Assembly (NCBI GenBank): GCA_038750655.1
Contig: JBCDGZ010000037.1
Location: 1 to 51,747 of the forward strand
From: JBCDGZ01 sp038750655
Lineage (GTDB): Bacteria; Bacteroidota; Bacteroidia; Chitinophagales; Saprospiraceae
Reading direction: 5' to 3'
DNA length: 51,747 bases
The translations under genes were made by a program, and so were the position numbers. Below the pieces are notes generated by a model. That model searched no databases. It saw nothing but the letters and a program-made list of their open reading frames with translations, and was not told the origin of the DNA. Position 1 is the first letter of the stretch. Every line of letters begins with the position of its first letter. Positions 1 to 8,702 of the stretch are shown in pieces.

Positions 1-1344
1 GATGATACTGTTCTGCCGGACCTAGAGAGGGCTTTGCTTTCCCGGCACAGTATTTTGCTGCTGGGCCTACGTGGCCAAGCCAAGACCAGAATTGCTCGCC
101 TGATGGTTACGCTACTGGATGAGTACATTCCTGTTGTCGCAGGCAGTGAGCTTAATGATGACCCGCTAGCGCCCATTTCCCGCTACGCCCACGATAAGGT
201 TGCCCAAGAAGGAGATGATTGTCCGATCGAATGGCTGCACCGCGACCAGCGGTACGTTGAAAAGCTGGCGACTCCGGATGTAAGTATCGCCGATTTGATT
301 GGCGATGCCGACCCTATCAAGGCCGCTACGCTGAAATTGCCTTACTCTGATGAGCGAGTCATTCACTTTGGGCTGATCCCTCGTTCTCATCGCTGTATCT
401 TTGTTATCAATGAGTTGCCGGACTTGCAAGCCCGTATTCAGGTCGCCCTCTTTAATATCTTACAAGAAGGCGACATCCAGATTCGGGGGTTCAAACTCCG
501 CTTACCACTCGACATTCAGTTTGTCTCGACAGCCAACCCCGAGGACTACACGAACCGGGGGAGCATTATTACTCCACTCAAGGACCGGATCGAGAGCCAA
601 ATTCTCACGCATTATCCCAAGACTTTAGATATTGCCAAAAAGATTACCCATCAAGAAGCCCATCTGCCGTCGGCGCAGGAAGAAGGCGTTTACGTGCCTG
701 ACCTGCTCAAGGATTTGCTAGAGCGCATCTCTTTTGTGGCTAGAGAAAGTGAGTTTATTGATGAAAAAAGCGGTGTTTCTGCTCGTTTGAGTATATCCGG
801 CTTTCAAAATCTGGTCAGTACGGCCGAGCGGCGAATGCTGCTCAACAAGGAAAAGAATACCACGGCGCGCATTACTGATTTTTGGGGAACTATCCCTGCC
901 ATTACCGGAAAAGTGGAGCTGGTTTACGAAGGCGAGCAAGAAGGGCCTTACAATGTAGCTCTGGCCTTGATGAGTCGGGCAATTAAAGAGGAGTTTCTCA
1001 ACTACTTCCCTGATCCAGAAAAACTGCGCAAAGGCGTAGAGAAAGACCCCTACGGCGCCATTCGGGCCTGGTTCAATGGCGGCAACACCATTGACCTGGT
1101 GAACGATTGCAGCGATTCGGCCTACCGCAAGGCATTGGAGAAAGTCGCGGGGCTGGCCCGGTTGGTGCGCAGCAAAGACATTCCGGAGAAGGACCAGGTG
1201 ACTTATATGGAGCTGGTCTTGCATGGGCTGGCAGAATTTAATATGATCAATAAAGACATTTTAGCGGCGAGTTTTTCTTTCCGCGATTTGCTGGCCAATA
1301 TGTTGGAAGACGATCTTTTCGACGATTTCGGAGGAGACAACTAA
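1..1344 (+). CDS. BchI/MoxR-like AAA+ ATPase, 5' truncated
   Basis: The reading frame is open from base 1, so the start lies upstream of the window; the TTG at 34 is only an internal codon. A Walker A-like loop (GLRGQAKTR) lies near the left edge and is followed by a Walker B-like stretch (CIFVINELPDL) and the sensor region VSTANPEDYTNRG. This order resembles the magnesium-chelatase subunit I/MoxR branch of AAA+ ATPases. In heterotrophs these proteins usually act as chaperones with a von Willebrand A-domain partner rather than in chlorophyll synthesis. No such partner is visible downstream, where an unrelated Sua5-like gene follows after 90 bp; a partner could lie upstream. The C-terminal third is helical, acidic and lacks recognisable motifs. 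The ATPase class is well supported; the substrate is unknown. Confidence 0.85.
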   Translation, partial: DDTVLPDLERALLSRHSILLLGLRGQAKTRIARLMVTLLDEYIPVVAGSELNDDPLAPISRYAHDKVAQEGDDCPIEWLHRDQRYVEKLATPDVSIADLIGDADPIKAATLKLPYSDERVIHFGLIPRSHRCIFVINELPDLQARIQVALFNILQEGDIQIRGFKLRLPLDIQFVSTANPEDYTNRGSIITPLKDRIESQILTHYPKTLDIAKKITHQEAHLPSAQEEGVYVPDLLKDLLERISFVARESEFIDEKSGVSARLSISGFQNLVSTAERRMLLNKEKNTTARITDFWGTIPAITGKVELVYEGEQEGPYNVALALMSRAIKEEFLNYFPDPEKLRKGVEKDPYGAIRAWFNGGNTIDLVNDCSDSAYRKALEKVAGLARLVRSKDIPEKDQVTYMELVLHGLAEFNMINKDILAASFSFRDLLANMLEDDLFDDFGGDN

Positions 1345-1388
1345 GCCTGCGGGCACTCCCTGATTTATAAATTCAAGGTATTATTTAC

Positions 1389-1396
1389 TACATTTG
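1389..1396 (+). promoter_or_regulatory. Bacteroidota -7 box TACATTTG
   Basis: TACATTTG matches the TAnnTTTG -7 consensus of Bacteroidota and lies 38 bp before the Sua5-like start codon. No clear TTTG is present at the -33 position, so this is a modest call. Confidence 0.4.
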
Positions 1397-1434
1397 TCGT
1401 CCTGGCAGCTTAGAGCGGTCAGGACGACATCATT

Positions 1435-2049
1435 ATGTTGCTAAAAGTCCATACGGAGAATCCAGAACAGCGCAAAATTCAACAAATCATTAAGGTGCTT
1501 GAGGACGGCGGTGTCATTATTTACCCCACTGATACCGTCTATGGGCTAGGCTGCGATATTTTCAACAACCGGGCGGTGGAGCGCATCTGCCGACTGCGCC
1601 AGCTCAATCCCGCCAAAGCCAACCTCAGCTTCATCTGCGAAAACCTCAGCCAGCTTTCCCAATACACCAAACCACTGGATAATCGAACTTTCCGTCTCCT
1701 TAAACGCAACTTGCCCGGTCCCTTCACCTTCATCTTCAATACCAACAACAGTGTACCTAAACTATTGAAAAACAAGCGGAAAACGGCCGGTATCCGCATC
1801 CCCAATAATTCAATCGCCCAGGCTATTATTGCGAGGCTGGGCAGGCCCATTCTCTCCATCTCCATTAAAATAGAAGACGAGATACTGGAATACCTTACCG
1901 ACCCCATCGATATTCACGAAGAATATGGCAAACTGGTGGATATGGTGGTCGATGGGGGCATCAGTGGCCATACCGCCTCTACCATCGTCGATTGTACCAG
2001 CAGCGAAATCGATATTCTAAGGGAAGGGGCTGGCGAACTGGAACTTTAG
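1435..2049 (+). CDS. Sua5/YciO/YrdC family protein (threonylcarbamoyl-AMP synthase type)
   Basis: The 204-residue protein carries the YrdC fold signature: IIYPTDTVYGLGCD near the N terminus, KANLSFIC in the nucleotide-binding region, LPGPFTFIF, and AGIRIPN. Family members make threonylcarbamoyl-AMP from threonine, bicarbonate and ATP for the t6A modification of tRNA in the cytosol. The single-domain length and the replacement of the usual KRP motif by AKAN fit the YciO-like branch, whose exact activity is less certain than that of TsaC/Sua5. It ends with STIVDCT and ILREGAG, a typical family C terminus. The gene stands alone between the AAA+ ATPase and the TonB-dependent receptor, with a -7 box 38 bp upstream. 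Confidence 0.85.
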   Translation: MLLKVHTENPEQRKIQQIIKVLEDGGVIIYPTDTVYGLGCDIFNNRAVERICRLRQLNPAKANLSFICENLSQLSQYTKPLDNRTFRLLKRNLPGPFTFIFNTNNSVPKLLKNKRKTAGIRIPNNSIAQAIIARLGRPILSISIKIEDEILEYLTDPIDIHEEYGKLVDMVVDGGISGHTASTIVDCTSSEIDILREGAGELEL

Positions 2050-2131
2050 GCCCCGAGTAAAGTTTTTCGAAGAATCTTGATTTTGTTACTACAATGACAT
2101 AATTCGAGCTAAAGAATATCGCAAGTAAATG

Positions 2132-2139
2132 TATATTTG
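2132..2139 (+). promoter_or_regulatory. -7 box TATATTTG and palindrome upstream of the TonB-dependent receptor
   Basis: TATATTTG fits TAnnTTTG and would give a leader of about 60 nt before the start at 2208. An 11-nt palindrome, GTATAGTATAC (2149-2159), lies just downstream and could be an operator. A second match, TATCTTTG at 2199-2206, touches the start codon and is too close to be the main promoter. Confidence 0.35.
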
Positions 2140-2207
2140 CAACTTCTTGTATAGTATACGCCTCGAGGACCGTTTTCAATCCTCTACAATAACTCTAATA
2201 TCTTTGC

Positions 2208-4502
2208 ATGAAAAATTTTAGTACTCTTGTTCTCAGCCTTAGTATTTGCTTCCTCTTTGTCCTTTCTGCCCACGCGCAGGAGCAGCAGGGCATCATTAGA
2301 GGAAATGTTTATGATCAGGAGACAGGAGAGCCTATACTCTTTGGTACGGTTCGATTGGCGGGAACAACGACGGGCACAAGTACGGATGAAAATGGATTCT
2401 TTAGCTTCACTAAGCTTGATCCGGGTGATTATACCTTGGTGGCAACTTATGTGGGGTATGATAGTGTGGCCTTGGATGTTACGGTTGAGCCGGGAACGAT
2501 TGTCTATCGCCGTTTGAATATAGAGCCCTCGGGGGTCAATCTTGATGTGGTACAAATCTCGGCGGAGAAGGCCAAGGCCCGTACGGAGGTTAAGGTGTCA
2601 GCGGTGACGGTGACGCCCAAGCAGATTCGGGCACTGCCCTCGACGGGTGGGGAGGCCGACATTGCTCAATACCTGCCCGTGCTGCCCGGTGTGGTCTTCA
2701 CCGGTGATCAGGGAGGGCAGCTCTATATCCGTGGAGGCTCGCCCATACAGAATAAGATTTTGCTCGACGGGATGACCATCTATAATCCTTTTCACTCTAT
2801 TGGTTTTTTCTCCGTATTTGAGACCGAAACGATCAAAACGGTTGACGTACTCACGGGGGGCTTCAACGCTGAATATGGTGGTCGAATCTCCGCCATTGTG
2901 GATATAAAAACGCGCGAGGGCAACAAAAAACGCCTCTCAGGGATCGCGTCTGTCAACCCCTTTCAGGCCAAACTCTTGTTGGAAGGCCCCATTGTGAAGC
3001 TCAAAGACGACGGAGGGGGAAGCACCTCATTTATCCTGACGGCCAAAAGATCATATATTGACGAAACTTCCCAACGGCTTTACGACTACGTTGCCGATTC
3101 GCTGGGATTGCCTTACAGCTTTACGGATATTTACGGAAAATTGTCCTTTGTCGCCGAAAACGGGAGTAAGCTAGACCTATTCGGCTTTAACTTCACCGAT
3201 CAAGTGGATTTCACAGGACTAGCAACCTTGGACTGGGATGCGGCCGGTGGAGGAGCTAAGTTTACTCTGATTCCGGCCAGTTCGGCGATGGTGATTGGGG
3301 GAAATGTTTCTTTCTCTAACTATGATGTCTCCCTCATTGAATCGGATGGTAATCCGCGTTCTAGTAGCATTAGCGGGTTTACAGCGGGGCTGGACTTTAC
3401 TTACTTTGGTCGTAAGGACAGTGAGATCAAATACGGATTTGAGGTCAATGGTTTTAATACCGATTTCCAATTCACGAACTTTCTCGGCAATTCCATTCAA
3501 CAGAAGAACTTTACCACAGAAATTGCGGCCTTCTTCAAATACAAGCTCAAACTGGACAAATTGATCCTCGATCCTAGTTTGCGAATGCAGTTCTATGCTT
3601 CCATTCCTGATTTGACTATTGAGCCGCGCTTAGGGATCAAATATAATGTGACCGATTGGCTGCGGATCAAGGCCGCTGGTGGTTTTTATTCTCAGAATCT
3701 GGTCAGCTCGGTCAATGAAAACGATATTGTCAACCTCTTTGTTGGCTTTTTGGCTGGGCCAGAAGAAACCATCTTCAAACCTGGAACGGATGAGCCAACG
3801 GATCACCGACTACAAAAGTCCATTCACGGGGTATTTGGTATCGAATACGATATTCTCCCCAACTTGGAGTTCAACGTAGAACCCTATTATAAGCGTTTTA
3901 CCCAGCTCATCGTGCTGAACCGGAACAAGCAGTCTGGCGTCGATCCTGATTTCCAAACAGAAACGGGAGATGCCTACGGTATCGACTTCTCCCTTAAATA
4001 CGAGACTCCCCAACTCTACCTCTGGATGACCTACTCTCACGGATACGTCAACCGCGACGATGGTCAGCAGGTCTATCCCACCATCTTCGATCGTCGACAC
4101 AATGTCAATATCCTGGCAACTTATACCTTTGGCGACAATCGTCAGTGGGAGGCCAGTGCCCGCTGGAATATGGGGTCTGGATTTCCATTTACCCTCACAC
4201 AGGGCTTCTACCAGCTCTACAATTTCCAAAACGGTATTGGCACCGATGTCTTGACTGACAATGGTGATCTGGGTATCATTTTCTCTGAAGATCGCAACTC
4301 TGGAAGACTACCTTTCTACCACCGCCTTGATGCTTCTTTGAAGCGCTACTTCAATTTCAGTCGCCATACCAAGTTGGAAGCGGTGCTCAGTGTAACCAAT
4401 GTTTACGATCGGGAGAACATCTTTTTCTTCGACCGCGTGCGTTACGAGCGAGTCAATCAGTTGCCCATTCTGCCAAGTTTGGGACTGATCTTCAAGTTTT
4501 AA
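2208..4502 (+). CDS. TonB-dependent receptor with N-terminal CarboxypepD_reg-like domain
   Basis: The 764-residue outer-membrane protein starts with a Sec signal peptide ending AHAQ at about residue 24. A carboxypeptidase-regulatory-like beta-sandwich follows (about 28-110; IIRGNVYDQETGEP, GTSTDENGFF), then a plug domain (about 120-230) with LYIRGGSP and NKILLDGM, and a beta-barrel that ends in phenylalanine (LIFKF), as outer-membrane barrels do. Such receptors import siderophores, cobalamin, glycans or peptides using TonB energy. There is no SusD partner next to it, so a polysaccharide-utilisation role is not supported; the substrate is unknown. At 764 residues it is short compared with SusC proteins of about 1000. 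ATG 2208 is chosen because it begins the signal peptide. Confidence 0.92.
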   Translation: MKNFSTLVLSLSICFLFVLSAHAQEQQGIIRGNVYDQETGEPILFGTVRLAGTTTGTSTDENGFFSFTKLDPGDYTLVATYVGYDSVALDVTVEPGTIVYRRLNIEPSGVNLDVVQISAEKAKARTEVKVSAVTVTPKQIRALPSTGGEADIAQYLPVLPGVVFTGDQGGQLYIRGGSPIQNKILLDGMTIYNPFHSIGFFSVFETETIKTVDVLTGGFNAEYGGRISAIVDIKTREGNKKRLSGIASVNPFQAKLLLEGPIVKLKDDGGGSTSFILTAKRSYIDETSQRLYDYVADSLGLPYSFTDIYGKLSFVAENGSKLDLFGFNFTDQVDFTGLATLDWDAAGGGAKFTLIPASSAMVIGGNVSFSNYDVSLIESDGNPRSSSISGFTAGLDFTYFGRKDSEIKYGFEVNGFNTDFQFTNFLGNSIQQKNFTTEIAAFFKYKLKLDKLILDPSLRMQFYASIPDLTIEPRLGIKYNVTDWLRIKAAGGFYSQNLVSSVNENDIVNLFVGFLAGPEETIFKPGTDEPTDHRLQKSIHGVFGIEYDILPNLEFNVEPYYKRFTQLIVLNRNKQSGVDPDFQTETGDAYGIDFSLKYETPQLYLWMTYSHGYVNRDDGQQVYPTIFDRRHNVNILATYTFGDNRQWEASARWNMGSGFPFTLTQGFYQLYNFQNGIGTDVLTDNGDLGIIFSEDRNSGRLPFYHRLDASLKRYFNFSRHTKLEAVLSVTNVYDRENIFFFDRVRYERVNQLPILPSLGLIFKF

Positions 4503-4523
4503 TGGCCAATAACCGAAAGCATT

Positions 4524-5393
4524 ATGAGCAAAATCAAGTCTGTTTCCACCTATATCATTGCCGAACATACACCAGAAGAGGGGCTGTTAACGATGTACGA
4601 GGAGCGAGATGAACAAGGCAATATTCTGCTACATGAACAGTACTACGAAGATGGCAGTACTGAGATGCGTACGATGAGGCAGTTTGATAATGACAACCGT
4701 CTACTGACCCTGGAGCAATACAGCTCTAACGAAAAACCGGATCAACGCTTTGAATACCAGTACAACGAAAGTGGAAAGGTGGCTAAAGTAAGCATCCATT
4801 ATCTGGACGGTTCGATTTCTGTACAGCATTACGAGCGCGATGAGGCAGAAAATAGCCTAACTGTGCGTACCGTCGATGAAGATGGCGACGAAGAAGCCAA
4901 GGAATACCGCCGATTGGATAGCGAAGGGCGAGTGTTAGAGGAAATCATCCACGAAGATGGAGAATTGCAACGACATGTCCAATCTTCCTACGATGATCAC
5001 GGCCGCCTCTTAAGTCGGCATACGAAAACGGGCGATGGCTACGATACCAAGTATACCTACGAATACGAAATTGATGATCAGGGGCGGATTACGGGGATTG
5101 ATGTGGTTGATGAAGAGGACGAATTGGTGCGCGGCGATACGCTAGGCTATGATGAGCGCGGCAATGAGATCAGCCATTTAGTAGAAAATCACCTGGAAGG
5201 TTATATTGCCGAAGAGCGGGCTGCCTATGACGAGAATGGTCGGCTCGTGAAGGAACAGCGCTTTAATGGTCAGAACTTGGCCAGTGAGGTGGACTACCTC
5301 TATAATGAGAACAATTTGCTGCACGAGGAGGCCCACCGAAGCCCGAGAGGGGTTTATTTGAATCAGTACAAATACGAGTTTTATCCCGCTTAA
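4524..5393 (+). CDS. Acidic YD/RHS-repeat-like protein, probably cytoplasmic
   Basis: This 289-residue protein has no signal peptide and is strongly acidic. It is built from short degenerate units with the pattern Y-x-D/E-x-x-G-R/N followed by hydrophobic strands: EYRRLDSEGRVLEE, SYDDHGRLLSR, YEIDDQGRITG, GYDERGNEIS, AYDENGRLVKE. This resembles YD (RHS-type) repeats, which normally form secreted beta-cocoons, but here there is no secretion signal, no RHS core cap and no toxin tip. It begins 21 bp after the receptor stop and could be cotranscribed with it. Its stop TAA shares the palindrome TTAA (5390-5393) with the stop of the convergent cytochrome gene. Function is not known. Confidence 0.75.
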   Translation: MSKIKSVSTYIIAEHTPEEGLLTMYEERDEQGNILLHEQYYEDGSTEMRTMRQFDNDNRLLTLEQYSSNEKPDQRFEYQYNESGKVAKVSIHYLDGSISVQHYERDEAENSLTVRTVDEDGDEEAKEYRRLDSEGRVLEEIIHEDGELQRHVQSSYDDHGRLLSRHTKTGDGYDTKYTYEYEIDDQGRITGIDVVDEEDELVRGDTLGYDERGNEISHLVENHLEGYIAEERAAYDENGRLVKEQRFNGQNLASEVDYLYNENNLLHEEAHRSPRGVYLNQYKYEFYPA

Positions 5394-5797
5394 TCGTCGC
5401 AGGCATCTAGGTACTGGATGACTTGCTCGTGGCTCATAAATTTGCCATTATTCCCCCAGTTCATATTGATGAAATTGATGAGATTGGCGATGTCCCCTTC
5501 GGGAATCTCGGGAATACCGGCCATCGGCTGGTTGTAAGTCTTACCATTGACGACGATTTCTCCTTCCATTCCATTGCGAATAATACAAGGCAGTAGCTCC
5601 CGATTGTTTTGCACATAGTCTGAATTGGCTAGCGGCGGGATGAGCCCTCTGAGACCTTCCCCTTTCTCCATATGACAATTGGCACAATAGTAAGTATACA
5701 ATTCTTTGCCCCGAAGATGGGGATCGTAGTTGCAGGAAACACTCCAAAGTAGGATAGCTAGGACGAAAACGCCGTATACAATCTTATTTCTTTTCAT
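5390..5797 (-). CDS. Lipoprotein c-type cytochrome
   Basis: The start is placed at the ATG at 5797, which begins a lipoprotein signal (MKRNK, hydrophobic core, lipobox WSVSC with Cys22). A longer frame to 5818 would add seven residues before it. The mature part has one heme-binding motif CANCH (Cys38, Cys41, His42), a Pro-Pro-Leu loop after GLIPPL, and a QPMAG segment that could supply the axial methionine, as in class I cytochromes c of about 100 residues. It probably carries electrons at the periplasmic face of the inner or outer membrane. The gene overlaps the upstream SCO1-like gene by 14 bp, suggesting translational coupling. Its 3' end overlaps the convergent YD-repeat gene by 4 bp. Confidence 0.88.
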   Translation of the reverse strand: MKRNKIVYGVFVLAILLWSVSCNYDPHLRGKELYTYYCANCHMEKGEGLRGLIPPLANSDYVQNNRELLPCIIRNGMEGEIVVNGKTYNQPMAGIPEIPEGDIANLINFINMNWGNNGKFMSHEQVIQYLDACDD

Positions 5798-6383
5798 CGA
5801 GCAGTAAAGTAATATCATTCATGAAACGATCCACCGCATCGGGATCGACACCGTTGCAAAAAGAGCGGATGTGGCGGTTTTCATCCACCAAAATCAGGCG
5901 GCCACTGTGGTCAAAGCCGCCCGGTACCGTCGAATCTTCGATGGCGATGCTGAAATAATCATCCGCAATGTCATAGATTTCTTCCTCCTCTCCAGTCACC
6001 AAATGCCAGCGATCACTATTGAGCTCAAGGTTATTGCTGTATCGCTTGAGTCGCTCCACCGTATCGTATTTGACATCGATGGAGTGGGAGAGCATCATCA
6101 GGCGGGGCTCCTCCGCAAAGCGCTCGTAAACGCGCAGCATCTGCAGTTTGACTTTTGGGCAAATGGTAGGGCAGGAGGTAAAGAAAAATTCAGAAATGTA
6201 GATTTTATCCTTAAATGTAGCGTTGGTAATGCGTTGACTATCTTGGTTGATAAAGCTAAAATCAGGAATTTGATGATAGACTGTTTCTCCATCAATGATT
6301 TCCTGGTGTCCCAAAATAGGCAGCTCGCGCTGCGATAGGCCGCAGGCGCTGAGAAAGAGGAGGGCAATAATGAGTTGACGCAT
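5784..6383 (-). CDS. SCO1/SenC family copper chaperone lipoprotein
   Basis: The 199-residue protein has a short lipoprotein signal ending LSACG (Cys14) and a thioredoxin-like SCO fold. The copper ligands are visible: the CPTIC motif (Cys71, Cys75) and a histidine in GFDHSGR (His159). SCO proteins deliver copper to the CuA centre of cytochrome c oxidase, or act as thiol-disulfide reductases for it, in the periplasm. The neighbouring c-type cytochrome and the small lipoprotein upstream (5-bp gap) form a three-gene minus-strand operon consistent with respiratory copper handling. No oxidase subunit is present in the window. All key residues are present and the length is typical. Confidence 0.93.
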   Translation of the reverse strand: MRQLIIALLFLSACGLSQRELPILGHQEIIDGETVYHQIPDFSFINQDSQRITNATFKDKIYISEFFFTSCPTICPKVKLQMLRVYERFAEEPRLMMLSHSIDVKYDTVERLKRYSNNLELNSDRWHLVTGEEEEIYDIADDYFSIAIEDSTVPGGFDHSGRLILVDENRHIRSFCNGVDPDAVDRFMNDITLLLDEKK

Positions 6384-6388
6384 AAAGG

Positions 6389-6967
6389 CTATTGACCAAA
6401 TGGTTCAGTAAATGCTCTGCCTTCTTCGGTGGCCTTAACAATCTGGGCCTGAATGCGCTTGAGCTTGACCTTTTCGGCTTGCAGATAGTCCATAGCTTCT
6501 TTATGGCTCACGGAGGACGCTGGATTCTTAAAGCTCTTTCGCCAGTCGAAGATGGCAGTAGTCGCGGAGTCAACTTTGGCCATCAACGAACTCACATTGT
6601 CTTTAGTGGCATCGTTGAGAGGATTCTGCTGATCAGTCCGCATAATCTCAACAAGACTTCGCTTGACTTTGTTGAGTTCGGATAATTTACTCAGCGCCTC
6701 ATCCTGGCTGCGTAGTACCTCGTTGTGTAATTTGGCCTGATCAATGGCCGGGTCGCTGGTAATAGACATGACAACACCGGATTCTGGTTTGTCTGTGGGA
6801 TCGGGTTCAGCGATGACCTCGCCTTCGCCCGGAGGTCCGATATGTCCTTCCTCCGCTGCTACGGGCTCTTCCGTAGCTGCCTCCGGCGCCTTTTGATCCG
6901 AAGGAGTGCTGCTGTTGCAAGCAGTGAGGCCGAAAAGTAGGATAAAGCATAATAATTTGTTGTGCAT
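6389..6967 (-). CDS. Putative lipoprotein with C-terminal helical domain
   Basis: The ATG at 6967 is chosen because it begins a lipoprotein signal (MHNKLLCF, hydrophobic core, LTAC lipobox); an in-frame ATG at 7003 would add a non-signal extension. After the lipobox there is a linker of about 50 residues rich in Pro, Glu and Ala. An amphipathic helical domain of about 110 residues follows (QAKLHNEVLRSQDEALSKL, then a second helix pair after AIFDWRKSF). This layout resembles small helical lipoproteins sometimes labelled viral A-type inclusion proteins that sit beside SCO/cytochrome genes in Flavobacteriia-type genomes; that link is from memory and unconfirmed. It is first in the operon with the SCO and cytochrome genes. 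Confidence 0.75.
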   Translation of the reverse strand: MHNKLLCFILLFGLTACNSSTPSDQKAPEAATEEPVAAEEGHIGPPGEGEVIAEPDPTDKPESGVVMSITSDPAIDQAKLHNEVLRSQDEALSKLSELNKVKRSLVEIMRTDQQNPLNDATKDNVSSLMAKVDSATTAIFDWRKSFKNPASSVSHKEAMDYLQAEKVKLKRIQAQIVKATEEGRAFTEPFGQ

Positions 6968-7079
6968 CGGCAATTGGTTGTGTTGATTGACTAAGGTGTT
7001 CATTATTCAATAGCAGCACAAAGTTAATACCTAAGTGCAAATTCCTGCTGACCTTTCCGATGAAAATTACCTTTGTACC

Positions 7080-8612
7080 TTATTGAATCAGCAATCGCTC
7101 GACAATTTGTTGCCCTGCTGCCTCAATCGTCAGCAAGTACATGCCGGCGGGTAGCGCCGGCGGAGTGATCTGCAATCGCTGCTCTCCAGGCACTTGTTTC
7201 AGCTGCTGCTGGTGCACCCGTCGCCCCGTCAAATCCATCATAGCGATGGTTAGCGGCAGGGTACGCTGGCCATTGACCAGGATATTAATTGTATTTTGCT
7301 GTACAAGGGTAGGGAAAACTTCGTAGCGGCCCAGCTCTGGAATTTCCTGTACTCCGACTAGCTGTGAAGTCGTAAAGGCGCCCCGCTCGGAAGTTGTCAA
7401 ACAAAAAGTCGTATTGCTCAAGGCCACTATTTCCCAGACATAGTTGCGGTTGGGCGGCAAAGACAGTAGCGCGGTGGTATCGTCGACGATGACCTTATCC
7501 CAAATGTTGGCGGCCATGCCGATCTGAAGATAGGCACTTACCTCATAGTGGGTCGCATTGGGAACCGCATTCCAGGACAACTCTACAGCGTCTGCCTGCA
7601 CTTCTTCGCCATTCACAGGGTAGAGCAAGTTGGCCGTTTCGGTCACCGGAGGTAAGGGATCGTTCTTTTTTAGCCAATCTGCCTTGGGGCCTAGCATATT
7701 GGCTCGCATGGCTTGCGACTGCTCTTCGGAAAAACGAGTCTGACAATCGCCTATCGAGTAAGACATGATGTAACTGCCATCGGAGCGAAATTCAACGCTA
7801 TCCGGATCGAGCTGCGGAAATTGACTTTCTCCATCATTATTACAAAACCAGCGGAAATTTAAATAATCCGGAGGGGTATCGCAAAAGCCATCGTTGGCCT
7901 CGGCACAGTTGCTGCCATCTACTTTTTGTACCATTACGGAGTCAATAACCACCGTATCCAGGCCCAATCCTTCTATAAAAAAGGCATTATTAAAATAGAC
8001 ATATTCCGGAGCTGGAGTATTGTAATCCGGCTCGACTGTATTATCGTGAAGAACACCACCTTCCCATCCCAGGAACGTATGGGGTAGGGACAGGACATGG
8101 CCTACTTCATGAGCGAAGACTCGGCCACCATCGCCGATACATCCTTTGGCAAGGACCAGACTGCCCATGAAGGTTAGTCCGTAGCCGCAGGCACCGCCGG
8201 CATTTTCTACGATGTAGCAATTGAGGGTATTTCCGATGTTATAATTCTCCATTATGGCTGCCCCTTCCCGCAAAGAGGAATGCGTATTGAAGGCTTCATC
8301 TTTGATATAGCGAAAATCTTCGTTGAGGTAAACTTGAATATTGCTGGGGGCCAGGTCATCGTTGAGTTGGCACAATTCATCGTAGACCCCTTGGTCAGGA
8401 TAATAGCCTCCACCATTGTCATTGCCTACAATATGCATCGTTATTGGCACCCAAATGAGGGTATCTCCTCCTCCTCGATAGGTAATCGGATTTTTTTGGT
8501 ATTCTTTCAACCACAGAGAGCGCCCTTCGGGCGTAGCGCAAGGCTTTTGCGCCTGTAGAAGAACGGTAGAGGATAGTAGACCGCACAGTGAGAGTAGTAA
8601 TTTTAAATTCAT
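7080..8612 (-). CDS. T9SS-secreted M43 (cytophagalysin/pappalysin-like) metalloprotease
   Basis: The start at 8612 begins a Sec signal peptide (MNLKLLLSLCG, ending LLQAQ); the frame extends 33 bp further without signal character. The protein has 510 residues. The zinc motif HExxHxxxxxH is complete (His168, Glu169, His172, His178 in HEVGHVLSLPH). A Met-turn-like SYIMSYS follows about 125 residues later. Both fit peptidase family M43. A fibronectin-like beta domain (about 350-430) comes next, and the last 75 residues form a T9SS type A sorting domain (VFPTLVQQN start, DLTGRRV, LPAGMYLL). The enzyme is therefore exported by Sec and then across the outer membrane by T9SS, probably to degrade extracellular protein. 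It is transcribed on its own, away from the cryptochrome gene. Confidence 0.93.
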   Translation of the reverse strand: MNLKLLLSLCGLLSSTVLLQAQKPCATPEGRSLWLKEYQKNPITYRGGGDTLIWVPITMHIVGNDNGGGYYPDQGVYDELCQLNDDLAPSNIQVYLNEDFRYIKDEAFNTHSSLREGAAIMENYNIGNTLNCYIVENAGGACGYGLTFMGSLVLAKGCIGDGGRVFAHEVGHVLSLPHTFLGWEGGVLHDNTVEPDYNTPAPEYVYFNNAFFIEGLGLDTVVIDSVMVQKVDGSNCAEANDGFCDTPPDYLNFRWFCNNDGESQFPQLDPDSVEFRSDGSYIMSYSIGDCQTRFSEEQSQAMRANMLGPKADWLKKNDPLPPVTETANLLYPVNGEEVQADAVELSWNAVPNATHYEVSAYLQIGMAANIWDKVIVDDTTALLSLPPNRNYVWEIVALSNTTFCLTTSERGAFTTSQLVGVQEIPELGRYEVFPTLVQQNTINILVNGQRTLPLTIAMMDLTGRRVHQQQLKQVPGEQRLQITPPALPAGMYLLTIEAAGQQIVERLLIQ

Positions 8613-8702
8613 TATTTGCAAATATTTATTTCCTGTATCAACCAAAATACTTAGATTTTGTTAAATCTTTATTAAAAGAGCTAGATTTGACACCATAAGT
8701 AA

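Noticed and set aside
2199..2206. TATCTTTG next to the receptor start codon
   Set aside because: It fits TAnnTTTG but lies one base before ATG, so transcription would start inside the gene. The box at 2132-2139 is a better promoter.
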